A DNA stretch of 8,687 nucleotides from DASPJQ01 sp035299065 (GTDB taxonomy: Bacteria; Bacteroidota; Bacteroidia; Flavobacteriales_D; UBA2798), in NCBI GenBank assembly GCA_035299065.1, contig DATGXI010000153.1, positions 1 to 8,687 of the forward strand, in the 5' to 3' direction. The translations under genes were made by a program, and so were the position numbers. The notes beneath the pieces are model-generated. The model saw only the letters and a list, made by a program, of their open reading frames with translations. It did no database searches and had not been told where the DNA came from. Within the stretch, counting starts at the first letter, position 1. Each line of letters opens with the position of its first letter. This document shows positions 6,405 to 8,687 of the stretch, piece after piece.

Positions 6405-6514
6405 ATATATACGGGATACAGGACGCAGCCAAATGAGTTTTTCACACCTGTTTTAGTACTCATTTATACAAAGTCAGCAACAACGTAGTGGCTGCGGCCT
6501 CCCGGTATATTTTT
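6405..6514 (+). other. Bulged long inverted repeat between convergent genes (structured RNA, terminator or palindromic element)
   Basis: Three nested pairings can be read. ATATACGGGA (6407-6416) pairs with TCCCGGTATAT (6500-6510) with one bulged G. CGCAGCC (6424-6430) pairs exactly with GGCTGCG (6490-6496), with an adjoining GG/CC pair across an A-G mismatch. AAATGAGT (6431-6438) pairs exactly with ACTCATTT (6458-6465) around a 19-base loop. The second and third arms are adjacent on the 5' side but separated by 24 unpaired bases (6466-6489) on the 3' side. On the plus strand the outer stem is followed directly by TTTT (6511-6514), fitting termination of the sigma operon that ends at 6380. The minus strand has an A-run, not a T-run, on exit. 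It may instead be a mobile palindromic unit or a small RNA; I do not recognise a known family. Confidence 0.6.
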
Positions 6515-6549
6515 GATTTAAGATTTAAAATTTGAGATTTAGGATTCAG
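6515..6549. repeat. Five tandem heptamers, consensus GATTTAR
   Basis: Five units in register: GATTTAA, GATTTAA, AATTTGA, GATTTAG, GATTCAG. They start right after the T-run of the structured element and end four bases before the stop codon (6553-6555) of the helicase gene. Similar AT-rich degenerate heptamer tracts occur between genes in some Bacteroidota genomes (recalled, not checked here). Function unknown. Confidence 0.7.
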
Positions 6550-6552
6550 CAA

Positions 6553-8687
6553 TTAATTCTCTTTTACCGAAACTGAAGAATCTGTTTCACCAATAAATTT
6601 AAGGAGTTTACGAATTTCTTTTTGTGGATCAGGCCACCAGTTTCCAGACCAGATTCTGTATACCTTCATTCCATACCCTTCCAAAATAGTTTGGCGGTGT
6701 ATATCGTAAATATAGGCTTCATTGCTTGCGTGCCACTTAGCCCCATCGCACTCAATGGCAATTACCGGTAAGCCTTTCTCATTCAGAATAGCAAAATCAA
6801 TGCGGTATCCGCCAAGTTTGTATTGAGGAATTAATTTACCGGCACTAATATGCGGTGAGAGGTACTCGAGTACTTCTGCTTCAAAAGGCGATTCAACAAC
6901 GTGGCTGGTTAAATTACCATTCCTTTCCTCGCATTTTTTATTGAGTAAATCCAGAATATATAAACGGTGTTCTTCCTTTTCTTCTTCAATGCTTTTGCAA
7001 TAATCCAGGTATGCATAAAAAATTGCCTTGCCCTTATTTCCTTTTGTTTGTATTTCATCTTCGTATTTTGAAACAAAGTATGATTCAGGAATAGAGGTGA
7101 ATACAAGCAGGTTCATTTTGGCACGTGTAATAATTACATTCAGCAACTTATATCCTTTTTGCGTATTGATTGGTCCAAAATTCTGCCTGAAATTACCTTC
7201 GGCATTTACACCAAAGGTGGTGGAAATAATTATAATATCGCGTTCGTCTCCCTGCACATTCTCCAGGTTCTTGACAAACCAATCTTCCTTTTCACCAATC
7301 TTCTCCAGTTTTTCCCTGAAAGCAGGATTTTGAATGGCTTCCTGGTTAATCATGTCTTTTAGTAAATTTCGTTGCTGAAGGTTAAATGTGGCTATACCCA
7401 GGCTTGGAAAACTTCCATCAGGGTTAACAGGATACTCTTTTGAAAGGTAATCAACAATGCGTTTTGCCTCGGCAGTATTGATATTTCCTTCTTCATACAA
7501 TCCTGATACCTGGAAATAACGAATAGGCTTATACTTATTTTTTTCAGGCATTGGCACCAGCCTGTTGCCGTAAAACGCACTGTTTGAAAAATCAATCAGA
7601 AACGGATGGCGGCTCCTGTAATGGTAGTCAAGGAAAGAAATATTTACTAAATTCGGGTTAATGTTATTTCCAAAGTCAAGCAAGGATTCACTTTCAGCCA
7701 GGAAAAGAGGATTTTCTTTATCATAAGTAGTTCGTTCGGCTGAAGGTTCCTCTGAGTCTTCTTCTGTGTTTTCACCGGGTGTTTCCAATACAATATCGGC
7801 CTGAAAAAAGCTCGGAGGCGGCATTTGGTGTTTATCACCAGAAATGACTTTAATTTTACCCCTTAATAAAGCTGTGTATGTTTCCTCGAGCCGTAACTGC
7901 GAAGCCTCATCAAAAAGCACTATATCAAAAATTCCTGTTTTTAACGGTATAATTGAACTGCATACAACCGGATTCAGGAACACAACAGGAAATATATCTG
8001 TAAATAATTCAAATTCCTCGCCCACAATTTTTCGAAGCGAATTTTTTTTGTTATATTGGGTATTTGCACGGTGGTTAAATAACCAGTTGATGTTGGCGCG
8101 CTGATTAAACGAACTTATTGCCCGGGTCTGTATGTCACCCCATAACTTCGTAATCTTTTGTGGTTGCTGCTCCCTTAATTCGCGCTGCAATGCCGCAATT
8201 TTTTCCAGCGGTCTATCATTCGAATTAAAAACACCTTCATTGAGTGTACCGGCCAGCAACTTATCAATGTAACAATACCTGGTATAACCCACCCAATCAC
8301 TGTTACCAATTTCAATTAACCCGCTTATGACACCCTTAATCTCAACCGGCTGGCTTTCAAAAAAGCCCCTCCATTTGGCATAATCGGTAAAGGAATCATG
8401 GGCATCCTGCATTTTCACCAACGCATTGTAAAATTCCTGTTTATGACCTTCGTTCAACCTGTTTTCGGCTATAAAACCAGCTATTTTTTGACCAATATTT
8501 ACAAATAAATTATTTTCGTTTGCCGAAAAATATTTTTTTCTGTTAAAACCATATATCTCCCAAAATGCATCAAGCCTTTTATAGTTACCTGAAAATATTT
8601 TCAGGAACTTAATTCCAAAAGGCTTTCGCAAAACATCTGTTTTGGCTGGAAGGTTTAACTTTTCAAACGCCTGCAAAACGTCCTCAG
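6553..8687 (-). CDS. Superfamily 1 helicase with C-terminal PD-(D/E)XK-like nuclease domain (N-terminal part outside window)
   Basis: The frame stays open to the last base, so the protein starts outside; the TTG at 8676 is not a real start. Over 700 residues are visible, numbered here from that codon. Helicase motifs of the DNA2/NAM7/UPF1-like SF1 group occur in order: Walker B DEASQ (256-260), motif III GDKHQMPP (280-287), HYRSRHP (352-358), motif V VQGDERD (474-480) and motif VI NVIITRAK (513-520) with the arginine finger. Motif I (Walker A) must lie upstream. Residues 597-700 form a nuclease domain: ESPFEAEV, then YRIDFAI (Asp627), IAIECDGAKWH (Glu642, Asp644, His649) and YRIWSGNWW. This resembles the DUF559/REase_MTES_1575/Vsr-like fold often fused to such helicases. 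It probably unwinds and cuts DNA or RNA. A defence role is plausible but not shown, because neighbours are missing. It converges on the sigma operon. Confidence 0.88.
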   Translation of the reverse strand, partial: EDVLQAFEKLNLPAKTDVLRKPFGIKFLKIFSGNYKRLDAFWEIYGFNRKKYFSANENNLFVNIGQKIAGFIAENRLNEGHKQEFYNALVKMQDAHDSFTDYAKWRGFFESQPVEIKGVISGLIEIGNSDWVGYTRYCYIDKLLAGTLNEGVFNSNDRPLEKIAALQRELREQQPQKITKLWGDIQTRAISSFNQRANINWLFNHRANTQYNKKNSLRKIVGEEFELFTDIFPVVFLNPVVCSSIIPLKTGIFDIVLFDEASQLRLEETYTALLRGKIKVISGDKHQMPPPSFFQADIVLETPGENTEEDSEEPSAERTTYDKENPLFLAESESLLDFGNNINPNLVNISFLDYHYRSRHPFLIDFSNSAFYGNRLVPMPEKNKYKPIRYFQVSGLYEEGNINTAEAKRIVDYLSKEYPVNPDGSFPSLGIATFNLQQRNLLKDMINQEAIQNPAFREKLEKIGEKEDWFVKNLENVQGDERDIIIISTTFGVNAEGNFRQNFGPINTQKGYKLLNVIITRAKMNLLVFTSIPESYFVSKYEDEIQTKGNKGKAIFYAYLDYCKSIEEEKEEHRLYILDLLNKKCEERNGNLTSHVVESPFEAEVLEYLSPHISAGKLIPQYKLGGYRIDFAILNEKGLPVIAIECDGAKWHASNEAYIYDIHRQTILEGYGMKVYRIWSGNWWPDPQKEIRKLLKFIGETDSSVSVKEN

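Noticed and set aside
6405..6514. Integron attC site or transposon end
   Set aside because: No attC core sites (GTTRRRY/RYYYAAC) bracket the structure, and there is no transposase or target-site duplication visible.
6909..7838. Several short frames on both strands within the helicase region
   Set aside because: All are out-of-frame shadows of the intact helicase reading frame, which carries every expected motif.

Overview
The window reads as chromosomal DNA of a Bacteroidota species, probably of the Chitinophagales/Sphingobacteriales kind. Three observations support this: a secreted protein with a type IX secretion (T9SS) type A C-terminal signal; starts without Shine-Dalgarno sequences, plus one perfect TAnnTTTG -7 promoter element; and AT-rich DNA with protein families typical of the phylum (small Cys-rich lipoprotein, DUF6799, DUF4097). 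No rRNA, tRNA, CRISPR array or insertion sequence was seen. Both edges cut through genes.

Layout. (1) Bases 1-531, plus strand: the 3' part of a gene for a Lys/Ala/Pro-rich tail joined to a PhnB/YjdN-like VOC domain, closed by a strong bidirectional hairpin terminator. (2) 595-2316, minus strand: a small lipoprotein downstream of a two-module secreted protein with a T9SS sorting domain. (3) 2317-2669: a gene-poor spacer. (4) 2670-3329 plus and 3337-3657 minus: two exported proteins encoded tail to tail with 7 bases between them. One may have a permuted papain (LRAT/YiiX-like) fold; the other carries a DUF6799-like domain. (5) 3926-6380 plus: an ECF-type sigma factor overlapping by 14 bases a single-pass membrane protein. 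That protein's outer part is a stalk followed by a regular 18-residue beta-repeat domain (DUF4097-like). (6) 6405-6549: a bulged long inverted repeat followed by five tandem heptamers. (7) 6553-8687 minus: the C-terminal part of a large superfamily 1 helicase with a C-terminal PD-(D/E)XK-like nuclease domain.

How they may work together. The clearest functional unit is the sigma factor with its overlapping membrane protein, which looks like a transcription factor paired with its envelope regulator or sensor. The helicase-nuclease resembles proteins often found in defence or DNA-processing loci, but its partners lie outside the window. The remaining genes look like independent envelope or secreted proteins. 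The most unusual features are the strict SGD/YGx alternation in the membrane protein and the unexplained structured element between the two large convergent genes.
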